6,097 nt of DNA, from NCBI GenBank assembly GCA_903868455.1, contig CAIPVK010000160.1, positions 1 to 6,097 of the forward strand. The letters are read 5' to 3'. This stretch comes from an uncultured Opitutia bacterium. Its GTDB lineage: Bacteria > Verrucomicrobiota > Verrucomicrobiia > Opitutales > UBA953. The translations under genes were made by a program, and so were the position numbers. Under the pieces are notes generated by a model. That model searched no databases, was not told the DNA's origin, and worked only from the letters and a program-made list of their open reading frames with translations. Shown here in pieces: positions 1 to 5,513 of the stretch (position 1 is the stretch's first letter; each line of letters begins with the position of its first letter).

Positions 1-644
1 CCGTGGGCGGCGAGGAGCTCGCGCAGGGCGCGGACGTCCGCCGCCTCGCGCACGAAGGACAGGGCGTAGAGGTCGCACCCGACGGCGCAGCCGAGGGCGA
101 CGTCGCGCCGGTCCTTGTCGGTCAGCGCCGGCAGCTCCACCTTCACGCCGGGCAGGTTGATGTGGCGGCGGCTGCCGAGGGTTCCGGGCTGCTCGACCGC
201 GCAGCGCAGGCGGTCCTTGCGGCGCTCGAGGACGCGGAACTGGATGAGGCCGTTGTCGACCAGCACGAGGCCGCCCTTGCGCACGGCGCCGGCGATGGGC
301 GGGTAGTTGGTGCGGACCAGCTCGGCGCCCGCCTCGGCGCGCCCGTCGGGCCCGGTGACGTCGACGACCTGGCCGGCGGCGAGGGCGAGCGGCGCCTCGC
401 GCGCGTCGGTGCGGATCTCCGGCCCCTTGACGTCCATCATCACCGCCACCTCGCGCCCGGCGGCGGCCGCGGCCGCGCGCACGGCGGCGACCGCCGCGCG
501 CACCCAGGCCTCGTCGGCGTGCGCCATGTTGAGCCGGAAGACGTCCGCCCCGCGCGCCACCAGGCCGGCGAGGACCTCGGGGACGATCGAGGCCGGGCCG
601 AGGGTGACCACGATCTTCGTCTGGCGCGGGGAGGGTTTCTCCAT
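1..644 (-). CDS. pyk: Pyruvate kinase, N-terminal part (gene runs off the left edge)
   Basis: Pyruvate kinase transfers phosphate from phosphoenolpyruvate to ADP, the last ATP-forming step of glycolysis, in the cytosol. The frame is open from ATG at 644-642 to the window edge and gives 214 codons, somewhat under half of a typical 470-residue enzyme. Visible family motifs are TKIVVTLGPAS (residues 9-19), FRLNMAH (36-42, with the catalytic-region Arg37), DVKGPEIRT (71-79), LVDNGLI (128-134, in the B lid domain), LPGVKVELPALTDKD (164-178) and SFVREAADV (196-204). The catalytic Lys and the C-terminal domain lie outside. The Ser that normally follows Asn in the NFSH motif and helps bind K+ is Ala41, although the Glu76 typical of K+-dependent enzymes is kept. 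A weak AAGG lies about 8 bases before the start. It lies 38 bases downstream of trmB on the same strand, so co-transcription is likely. The identification is firm; the cation dependence is inference. Confidence 0.95.
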   Translation of the reverse strand, partial: MEKPSPRQTKIVVTLGPASIVPEVLAGLVARGADVFRLNMAHADEAWVRAAVAAVRAAAAAAGREVAVMMDVKGPEIRTDAREAPLALAAGQVVDVTGPDGRAEAGAELVRTNYPPIAGAVRKGGLVLVDNGLIQFRVLERRKDRLRCAVEQPGTLGSRRHINLPGVKVELPALTDKDRRDVALGCAVGCDLYALSFVREAADVRALRELLAAH

Positions 645-682
645 GCGGCGACCTTGCCCGCGCCCGCCCGCCCCCGCAAGCC

Positions 683-1276
683 CTAGCGCCGCTCGGCGAC
701 CCAGTCGCGCCTGTCCCTCAGCAGGTCCTGGAAGAAGGTCGGGGCCTCGAAGGGCCAGGGCTCGCCGGGCAGCACGCGCCAGTCCGGGTGCGCCGCCAGC
801 GCCTCGCCCGCCGCCGCGTGGTAGTCGGCGTGGTCGGTGCGGAACGCGAGGCGCGCGCCCCTCGGGCAGGCCCGCGCGAGGCGGTCGAGGTTGGCCGCCT
901 GGAGGAAGCGCTTCCAGTTCTGGCGCTTCTTGGGCCAGGGATCGGGGTAGAGGATGAAGACCTTGGCCAGGCGGATGTCCGCCGGCAGGGCGTCGAGCAG
1001 CTCCGCGGCCTCGGCCTTGAGGAAGCCGACGTTCGCCAGGCCGCGGCGCGCGCGCTTGGCCTCGCACTTCGCCAGCCGCTCCCCGAGGAGGTCGATGCCG
1101 CGGCAGCGCTCGCCGGGGTGCGCCGCGCCGTAGGCCACGAGCCAGTGCCCGTGGCCGCAGCCGATCTCCAGGGTGAGCTCGCCCGGTCCGCCGAGCTCGG
1201 CGGGCAGGCGCGCGCGCAGCGCCTCGACGCGCGCGGCGCGCCGGGCCTCGGCCCATTCCCTGCCCATGGTCGGCAT
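683..1276 (-). CDS. trmB: tRNA (guanine-N7-)-methyltransferase TrmB
   Basis: This enzyme uses S-adenosylmethionine to form 7-methylguanosine at position 46 of the tRNA variable loop. The 197-residue product is a Rossmann-type methyltransferase. It has the SAM-binding motif LEIGCGHG (36-43), an acidic end of strand 2 (Gly-Ile-Asp, 60-62), the diagnostic TrmB motif YPDPWPKKR (110-118), FRTDHADY (145-152) and the C-terminal region APTFFQDLL (178-186), close to the family TxYE-type ending. The basic stretch after PKKR reads QNWKR instead of the more usual HxKRR. ATG at 1276-1274 was chosen. A second in-frame ATG at 1267-1265 would remove three residues (MPT) and is equally plausible. The frame stays open far upstream, but that part is antisense to other genes. 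It probably heads a trmB-pyk unit and is divergent from the gene starting at 1365. The length is near that of short family members (about 210). Confidence 0.93.
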   Translation of the reverse strand: MPTMGREWAEARRAARVEALRARLPAELGGPGELTLEIGCGHGHWLVAYGAAHPGERCRGIDLLGERLAKCEAKRARRGLANVGFLKAEAAELLDALPADIRLAKVFILYPDPWPKKRQNWKRFLQAANLDRLARACPRGARLAFRTDHADYHAAAGEALAAHPDWRVLPGEPWPFEAPTFFQDLLRDRRDWVAERR

Positions 1277-1345
1277 CGGGCGGAGCGTGGGGCCGTCCGC
1301 CCTCGGCGCAAGGTTGGGAATAACTCCCGCTTCCCTCCCGCCCCG

Positions 1346-1360
1346 GGAGCGCTTCGCTCC
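1346..1360 (+). promoter_or_regulatory. Perfect hairpin just before a start codon
   Basis: The bases GGAGCG-CTT-CGCTCC form a 6-bp perfect stem with a 3-base loop. Two further pairs (CC at 1343-1344 with GG at 1361-1362) are possible across a one-base bulge at 1345. It ends 4 bases before ATG 1365. The only SD-like bases of this gene, GGGAG at 1345-1349, sit in the 5' arm, so folding would hide them. It has no T-tract and is therefore not a terminator. A role in translation control is inference, and chance in GC-rich DNA is possible. Confidence 0.4.
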
Positions 1361-1364
1361 GGCC

Positions 1365-1799
1365 ATGGCCAAAGTCTCCCTCGACCTCGTCAAGGACGTC
1401 CTGCAGCGCAACGGCATCGACGCGCGCAAGCTCGCCGAGCTCCTCAACGAGATGAAGCAGGAGGCCGAGGCCGAGGCGGTCGAGCGCGAGAAGCCGGTCA
1501 AGAAGCACCATGTCGTGCTCGTGAGCACGCCCGAGGGCGGCCTGCCCGAGGATCTCGTCGGCTGGGTCGTGCAGGTGCCCGAGGACGACAACCCGGAGGT
1601 CGCCGCGGACCGCATCCGCGCCACGGCGGAAAGGTTCAACGCGTCTCCCCGGGGCAAGAAGCTGCCCTTATCGTCCTTCGGCGACGCCTGCCAAAGCCTT
1701 CCGACGAAGCAGCTTAAGGAGAACCAGGTCTGGGTGAAGACACGCGAGCCCGTCCGCGTCCTCCCCATCGGCAACGCTTTCAAGCGTTCCCGGGCCTGA
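1365..1799 (+). CDS. Conserved-looking hypothetical protein, 144 residues
   Basis: I do not recognise this protein. It is soluble, with no signal peptide or membrane segment. An N-terminal helical part (about residues 4-40) resembles a small helix-turn-helix-like stretch (SLDLVKDVLQRNGIDARKL) followed by a charged helix rich in Glu and Ala. A likely beta strand (HHVVLVST, 48-55), a mixed segment with GWVVQVPEDD (66-75), a helix (about 78-92) and a C-terminal strand region VWVKTREPVRVLPI (122-135) follow. The alternation suggests a small alpha/beta domain. It is probably real: the codons are strongly G/C-ending, the start sits tightly after the divergent trmB gene, and the composition is protein-like. 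ATG 1365 was chosen because upstream in-frame ATGs would overlap trmB and add low-complexity sequence. It has no good SD. A hairpin occupies the usual SD position. The 3' third uses more A/T-ending codons than its neighbours. The desaturase follows after 65 bases. Confidence 0.75.
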   Translation: MAKVSLDLVKDVLQRNGIDARKLAELLNEMKQEAEAEAVEREKPVKKHHVVLVSTPEGGLPEDLVGWVVQVPEDDNPEVAADRIRATAERFNASPRGKKLPLSSFGDACQSLPTKQLKENQVWVKTREPVRVLPIGNAFKRSRA

Positions 1800-1819
1800 T
1801 TCCAATCCGGACCCCCGAA

Positions 1820-1825
1820 TAATAC
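1820..1825 (+). promoter_or_regulatory. Possible -10 element before the desaturase
   Basis: TAATAC lies in the only A/T-rich patch (GAATAATAC) of the 65-base gap between the 144-residue protein gene and the desaturase, 40 bases before its ATG. I see no convincing -35 element, so this is a weak candidate for an own promoter of the desaturase-trmH pair. Confidence 0.2.
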
Positions 1826-1864
1826 GCTGGAAAGCGCCCGCCGGCCTTGGCAGGGTGAGCGGGT

Positions 1865-3037
1865 ATGAAACTGATGTTCCGCAACTTCCCGATCTACCGG
1901 ATCGAGTGGGTGACCTCGATCTTCCTGATCGGGACCGCCCTGGGAGCCCTGACCTTGGTCCCCTGGTTCCTCTGGACCCACGTCGGCGAGACCGACCTCG
2001 GCTGGGGCTTCGTGGCCGCCCTCTTCGTCTTCTACTACTACGCCACGGGCTTCAGCATCACCCTGGGTTACCACCGCCTCTTCTCCCACCTGTCCTTCAA
2101 GGCCAAGTGGCCGGTCAAGCTCTTCACCCTCCTCTTCGGGGCGGCCTCCTTCGAGAACTCGGCCCTGGACTGGTCCGCCGACCACCGCATCCACCACAAG
2201 CACGTGGACGAGGACGAGGATCCCTATGACATCTCCAAGGGCTTCTTCTACGCCCACATCGGCTGGCTGCTCTTCCGCCTGAAGCCGAAGCCCCCCGTGA
2301 CCAACGTCAAGGACCTCGAGGCCGACGGCCTCGTCATGTGGCAGCACCGCTACGTGCAGTGGATCGGCCTGGTCGTCGGCTTCGTCGTGCCGACCCTCCT
2401 CGGCTGGGCCTACGGCCACTTCGTGACCGGCACCCCCGGCGAGACCGCGCTCGCCTGCTTCCTCATCCCCGGCCTCCTGCGCACGGTGGTCGTCCAGCAG
2501 GGCACCTTCTGCATCAACTCGCTCTGCCACATGTTCGGCCGCCAGCCCTACTCGACCCGCCACTCGGCGCGCGACAGCTGGTGGGTCGCCCTCCTCACCT
2601 TCGGCGAGGGCTACCACAACTACCACCACGAGTTCCAGCACGACTACCGCAACGGCGTGAAGGCCTGGCAGTTCGACCCCACCAAGTGGATCATCTGGTC
2701 CCTCGCCAAGCTCGGCCTGGCCAGCGACCTGCGCACCGTGCCCGACACCCGCATCCTCGCCGCCGAGGTGAAGGAGCGGAGCAAGTCCCTCGCCGACGAC
2801 ACGCGCGAGCTGGTCGCCCGCCTCGACGCGCGCACGCGCGAGCTCCGCGCCCGCACCATCGCCTCGCTCGAGGGCATCGCCGCCGACCTCTCGCAGCGCG
2901 CCGAGGCCCTGCGCGAGCTGGCCGCGACCAAGGCCGAGGTCGGCCGCGAGACGCTCGACGAGGTCCGCGCCCTCTTCCAGGAGGCCGCCCGCCACCTCGA
3001 GTCGCTCCGCCGGGACGGCGCTCCCTCGGCCGCCTGA
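1865..3037 (+). CDS. Membrane acyl-CoA/acyl-lipid desaturase (delta-9 type) with helical C-terminal tail
   Basis: This is an integral-membrane di-iron fatty acid desaturase, which inserts a cis double bond into acyl chains using O2 and an electron donor; stearoyl-CoA/DesC-type delta-9 activity is most likely. All histidine boxes are present: HRLFSH (70-75), HRIHH (107-111), HNYHH (251-255) and the NSLCH box (218-222) of the SCD family. Four hydrophobic segments are visible at about 14-36, 46-68, 164-186 and 192-212. Catalysis is complete by about residue 285. Residues 297-385 form a further long, highly charged, almost proline-free helical region with repeated Arg/Glu/Leu/Ala patterns. Together they make 390 residues against roughly 270-330 for compact bacterial relatives. 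The start at ATG 1865 is supported by AGGGTGAG (1852-1859) 5 bases upstream. trmH follows 4 bases after the stop. Substrate form (CoA or lipid) and double-bond position cannot be read from sequence. Confidence 0.93.
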   Translation: MKLMFRNFPIYRIEWVTSIFLIGTALGALTLVPWFLWTHVGETDLGWGFVAALFVFYYYATGFSITLGYHRLFSHLSFKAKWPVKLFTLLFGAASFENSALDWSADHRIHHKHVDEDEDPYDISKGFFYAHIGWLLFRLKPKPPVTNVKDLEADGLVMWQHRYVQWIGLVVGFVVPTLLGWAYGHFVTGTPGETALACFLIPGLLRTVVVQQGTFCINSLCHMFGRQPYSTRHSARDSWWVALLTFGEGYHNYHHEFQHDYRNGVKAWQFDPTKWIIWSLAKLGLASDLRTVPDTRILAAEVKERSKSLADDTRELVARLDARTRELRARTIASLEGIAADLSQRAEALRELAATKAEVGRETLDEVRALFQEAARHLESLRRDGAPSAA

Positions 3038-3041
3038 GGCC

Positions 3042-3689
3042 ATGGACGGGCCGACGCCCGCCCGGCTCGCCCGCCTCCGCGCGGTCGCGGCCGGGCGCAC
3101 GCGCCGCCTCGTGCTGGTCCTGGACGACGTCCATAAGTCCCGCAACCTCGGCGCCCTGCTGAGGACCTGCGACGCGCTCGGCCTCCAGGAGGTCCACGCC
3201 CTCGAGAACCGCTCGCCGATCCTCGAGGAGGGCGAGACCTCGATGGGCGCCGGAAGGTGGGTCGACGTCGTCCGCCACCGGCGCGAGGACTTCCCGCCCC
3301 AGGACCGCCTCCATCCCGCCGAGGTCGCGCGCGAGCCCGGCGCCGAGGCCAACGTCCGCGCCGCCCTCCTCGCCCTCCGCGCGCGCGGCTACCGGCTCGC
3401 GGCCTCGGACCTCGCCCCCGGCGCGGTCGGCCTCGACGACGTCCCCGTCGACCGCCCCCTCGCCCTCATCCTCGGCAACGAGCACGCCGGCGTCTCCCCC
3501 GCGGCCCTCGCCCTGGCCGACGTCCGCTTCGCCCTCCCCATGCGCGGCTTCTGCCAGAGCCTCAACCTCGCCACCTTCGCCGGCATCGCCCTCCACCGCC
3601 TCGCCGAGCGCGTGCGCGCGACGCCCGGCTGGGAGCTCGGCGCCGAGGCGCAGGCCGAACTCGTCGCCCGCTGGTCCGCTCAGGCGTGA
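3042..3689 (+). CDS. trmH: SpoU/TrmH-family RNA 2'-O-methyltransferase, probably tRNA Gm18
   Basis: This is a SAM-dependent ribose methyltransferase of the trefoil-knot SPOUT class. TrmH methylates G18 in the tRNA D-loop. The three SpoU motifs are clear in the 215 residues: HKSRNLGALLRTCDALG (31-47), with Asn35 and Arg41 at the positions known to be functional in TrmH; LILGNEHAGVS (142-152); and LPMRGFCQSLNLATFAGIALH (165-185), with Ser173 and Asn175 matching the QSLN signature. Between motif 1 and the knot there is a longer linker (about 80-104) than in E. coli TrmH, while the extended C-terminal arm of that protein is shorter here. ATG 3042 lies 4 bases after the desaturase stop, with GAGG overlapping that stop, suggesting translational coupling. 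The 3' end overlaps the convergent phosphatase gene. The family is certain. The tRNA Gm18 target rather than an rRNA or other tRNA site is likely but unproven. Confidence 0.88.
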   Translation: MDGPTPARLARLRAVAAGRTRRLVLVLDDVHKSRNLGALLRTCDALGLQEVHALENRSPILEEGETSMGAGRWVDVVRHRREDFPPQDRLHPAEVAREPGAEANVRAALLALRARGYRLAASDLAPGAVGLDDVPVDRPLALILGNEHAGVSPAALALADVRFALPMRGFCQSLNLATFAGIALHRLAERVRATPGWELGAEAQAELVARWSAQA

Positions 3690-4120
3690 CGGACCAGGAG
3701 ATCGCGCACGGCCTCCTCGATGCGGGGCAGGGCGAGGGCCGGGCTCAGCTCGTCGATATCCCGCACATCCCAGTAGAGCACCCGGTCCTCCCAGCCGGGG
3801 TGGCCGGAGGCGATCAGCGGGCGGTGCTCGCGCTCGCGCAGGGCGACGGCGAGGTGGGCCCGCTCGAGGTCGGCGTCCGTCAGCTGCACCGGCCGGGGCG
3901 AGGTGAGGTCCGCGGGGATGCCCAGCTCGGCCAGGCGGGCGGCCGTGCCAGGCGCCAGCCGGGTGGGTTCCTCGGCGACCATGGAGGTCAGGAGGCCCCG
4001 GGAGAAGGCCCGGAGGGGGAGCCCGAGGCGCCGGGCCTCCCAGTTCAGGACCGCCTCGGCGTGGCGGCTCCGGTAGAAGTTGCCCGTGCAGATGAAAAGC
4101 ACCTCGCGGTAGGAATCCAT
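3680..4120 (-). CDS. Low-molecular-weight protein-tyrosine-phosphatase-like protein
   Basis: LMW-PTP/arsenate-reductase fold proteins cleave phosphate esters through a phospho-cysteine. Counted from ATG 4120-4118 (146 residues), the P-loop CTGNFYRSR lies at residues 11-19 and has the required C-X5-R-S pattern. It follows a short strand (EVLFI) as in the family and is followed by the usual helix (HAEAVLNWEA). The usual second Cys (NICRSP) is Tyr, and the Pro after Ser is Arg. Near the C-terminus the general-acid loop, normally DPY-like, reads YWDVRDID (116-123). An acidic residue is available but the DP pair is missing. An in-frame ATG at 4141-4139 would add seven residues (MGTERTS). I prefer 4120 because the P-loop then sits at the usual distance from the N-terminus. 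Neither start has a strong SD. The gene is convergent with trmH (10-base overlap) and divergent from the lipoprotein gene. The fold is confident; the substrate is unknown. Confidence 0.85.
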   Translation of the reverse strand: MDSYREVLFICTGNFYRSRHAEAVLNWEARRLGLPLRAFSRGLLTSMVAEEPTRLAPGTAARLAELGIPADLTSPRPVQLTDADLERAHLAVALREREHRPLIASGHPGWEDRVLYWDVRDIDELSPALALPRIEEAVRDLLVRHA

Positions 4121-4122
4121 GC

Positions 4123-4150
4123 TTGTCCGCTCGGTGCCCATCGGTATCTA
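4123..4150 (+). promoter_or_regulatory. Possible promoter of the small lipoprotein gene
   Basis: TTGTCC (4123-4128) and TATCTA (4145-4150) are separated by 16 bases and resemble sigma70 -35 and -10 boxes, with 4 and 3 of 6 consensus matches. They lie in the short divergent gap between the phosphatase and the lipoprotein gene, about 29 bases before ATG 4179. The match is weak. Confidence 0.25.
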
Positions 4151-4178
4151 AGGAGGCCTCAACCCTGCACCCACCTCC

Positions 4179-4376
4179 ATGGCCCGCAACCTGTTCCTCA
4201 TCGCCGCCCTCGCCGCCCTCGCCGGCTGCCAGACCCCTTCCCAGCCTCCCAGCCCCAGCGGCCTGGAGAACGCCGCGGTGACGGCCCCCGTGGTCGACGC
4301 CCCCGCGACCGCCGCGACCCCCGCCGACGCGCCCGCGAGCAAGAAGCTCCCCCTGGGCACCGTCCGCCGCAAGTAA
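4179..4376 (+). CDS. Small lipoprotein, 65 residues
   Basis: The product begins with a basic residue (Arg3), a hydrophobic stretch (residues 5-15) and a canonical lipobox LAGC (14-17), so signal peptidase II should cut before Cys17 and leave a 49-residue lipid-anchored peptide. The +2 residue is Gln, not Asp, which by the E. coli rule would send it to the outer membrane. The mature part is rich in Pro, Ala, Thr and Val, looks disordered, and ends in a basic tail (KKLPLGTVRRK). No domain is recognisable; it recalls entericidin-sized lipoproteins but I cannot assign it. ATG 4179 is fixed by the signal peptide. No SD lies at normal spacing, although AAGGAGG occurs 22 bases upstream (4150-4156). 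It appears monocistronic, with a strong terminator 22 bases after the stop, which supports a real expressed gene despite its size. Confidence 0.8.
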   Translation: MARNLFLIAALAALAGCQTPSQPPSPSGLENAAVTAPVVDAPATAATPADAPASKKLPLGTVRRK

Positions 4377-4398
4377 GTCCCGGCGCAAGCGCCCTCGC

Positions 4399-4427
4399 CG
4401 AGCCCCGCGTCGCGGGGCTCGTCTTTT
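4399..4427 (+). terminator. Intrinsic (rho-independent) terminator
   Basis: A perfect 10-bp stem, CGAGCCCCGC pairing with GCGGGGCTCG around a GTC loop (4399-4421), is followed directly by TCTTTT (4422-4427). Its position 22 bases after the lipoprotein stop shows that this transcript ends here and that the next gene needs its own promoter or read-through. It is the clearest terminator in the window. Confidence 0.92.
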
Positions 4428-4474
4428 GAGCGAGCGCGTTTGCCACCTCCGCGCCAGCCCCTCACGCTCCGACC

Positions 4475-5503
4475 ATGCCCCTCATCGACACCGTCCTCGG
4501 CTGGGACATCCTCCCCGACTCCGTCCTCCGCTGGGGCATCCGCCGCCTCCTGCGCCAGCGCATCCGCGACGAGCGCGCGCCCACCGCCGCCGGGCGCGAG
4601 GACCGCGCGGCCGCCTTCGCCGCCGAGCTCCGCGCCCTCCCCGTGGCGATCGAGACCAAGGCCGCCAACGCCCAGCACTACGAGGTGCCGACCGAGTTCT
4701 ACAAGCTGTGCCTCGGGCCGCGCCTGAAGTATTCCTGCGCTTGGTATGAGACCGGCAAGGAGAGCCTCGCCGAGGCCGAGGAGGCCATGCTCGCGCTCTC
4801 CTGCCGGCGCGCCGAGCTCGCCGACGGCCAGCGCATCCTCGAGCTCGGCTGCGGCTGGGGCTCGCTCACCCTCTGGATGGCCGAGCATTACCCCAACGCC
4901 CGCATCACCGCCGTCTCGAACTCCGCCACCCAGCGCGCCCACATCGAGGGCGTCTGCCGCGCCAAGGGCTTCCGCAACGTCGAGGTGATCACCTGCGACA
5001 TGAACCGCTTCGCGCCCGCCGAGCCCGGCTACGACCGCGTGGTCTCGGTCGAGATGTTCGAGCACATGAAGAACTGGGCCGAGCTCCTCCGCCGCGTCTC
5101 CACCTGGCTCAAGCCCGGCGGCAAGTGCTTCATCCACGTCTTCACCCACGAGGACGCCCCGTACCACTTCGAGAGCAAGGACGGCTCCGACTGGATGTCG
5201 CGCCACTTCTTCACCGGGGGCATCATGCCCTCGGACGACCTCCTGTCGCGCTTCCAGGACGACCTCCGCCTCGAGGCCCGCTGGGTCGTGCCCGGCCGCC
5301 ACTACGGCCAGACCTCCGAGCACTGGCTCGAGAACACCGACCGGAACCGCGAGGCCGCGCTCGAGATCTTCCGCCGCACCTACCCGGCCGGCCAGGAGCG
5401 CCGGTGGCTCGCCTACTGGAGGGTCTTCTTCATGGCCTGCGCCGAGCTCTGGAACTTCCGGACCGGCGAATGGAGGGTTTGCCATTACCGCCTCGTCCGC
5501 TGA
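4475..5503 (+). CDS. CFA-synthase-superfamily SAM methyltransferase, coclaurine N-methyltransferase-like
   Basis: This 342-residue class I methyltransferase belongs to the cyclopropane-fatty-acyl-phospholipid synthase superfamily. Its features are NAQHYEVPTEFYKLCLG (65-81), YSCAWY with Cys88 (86-91), the SAM site LELGCGWGS (122-130), SVEMFEHM (191-198), FIHVFTHEDAPYHFE (219-233) and GRHYGQTSEHW (274-284). Residues matching the E. coli Cfa bicarbonate pocket are kept: Cys88, Glu196, His221 and Tyr277. However, EMFEHMKN, the RHFFTGGIMPS segment (243-253), YGQTSEHW and WRVFFMACAELW (315-326) resemble, from memory, plant coclaurine/tetrahydroprotoberberine N-methyltransferases more than E. coli Cfa, which has GMFEH. 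The N-terminal part before Cys88 is about 50 residues shorter than in E. coli Cfa, so the lipid-binding domain is reduced. It could modify unsaturated lipids or methylate an amine. There is no clear SD before ATG 4475. A terminator ends the preceding unit, and the epimerase gene follows after 10 bases. Confidence 0.88.
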   Translation: MPLIDTVLGWDILPDSVLRWGIRRLLRQRIRDERAPTAAGREDRAAAFAAELRALPVAIETKAANAQHYEVPTEFYKLCLGPRLKYSCAWYETGKESLAEAEEAMLALSCRRAELADGQRILELGCGWGSLTLWMAEHYPNARITAVSNSATQRAHIEGVCRAKGFRNVEVITCDMNRFAPAEPGYDRVVSVEMFEHMKNWAELLRRVSTWLKPGGKCFIHVFTHEDAPYHFESKDGSDWMSRHFFTGGIMPSDDLLSRFQDDLRLEARWVVPGRHYGQTSEHWLENTDRNREAALEIFRRTYPAGQERRWLAYWRVFFMACAELWNFRTGEWRVCHYRLVR

Positions 5504-5513
5504 GCCTCGCGGC

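Noticed and set aside
3..957. Plus-strand open frames over pyk and trmB
   Set aside because: The opposite strand encodes clear pyruvate kinase and TrmB motifs; these frames are composition shadows.
1313..1331. GGGA-ATAAC-TCCC short inverted repeat as operator or terminator
   Set aside because: Only a 4-bp stem and no T-tract.
1277..3352. Minus-strand open frame that extends trmB to 889 residues
   Set aside because: It is antisense to the unknown gene, the desaturase and the start of trmH. The extension is low-complexity and carries no motif. Long antisense frames are expected when codons end in G/C.
4153..4160. GAGGCCTC palindrome as an operator
   Set aside because: Eight bases only, common in GC-rich DNA, and no second copy or spacing that suggests a binding site.
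2691..4388. Minus-strand 565-residue open frame
   Set aside because: Shadow of desaturase, trmH, phosphatase and lipoprotein genes; Gly/Arg/Ala-rich with no domain.
3257..4429. Plus-strand 390-residue Arg/Pro-rich frame
   Set aside because: Off-frame reading of trmH and antisense of the phosphatase gene; composition typical of a shifted high-GC frame.
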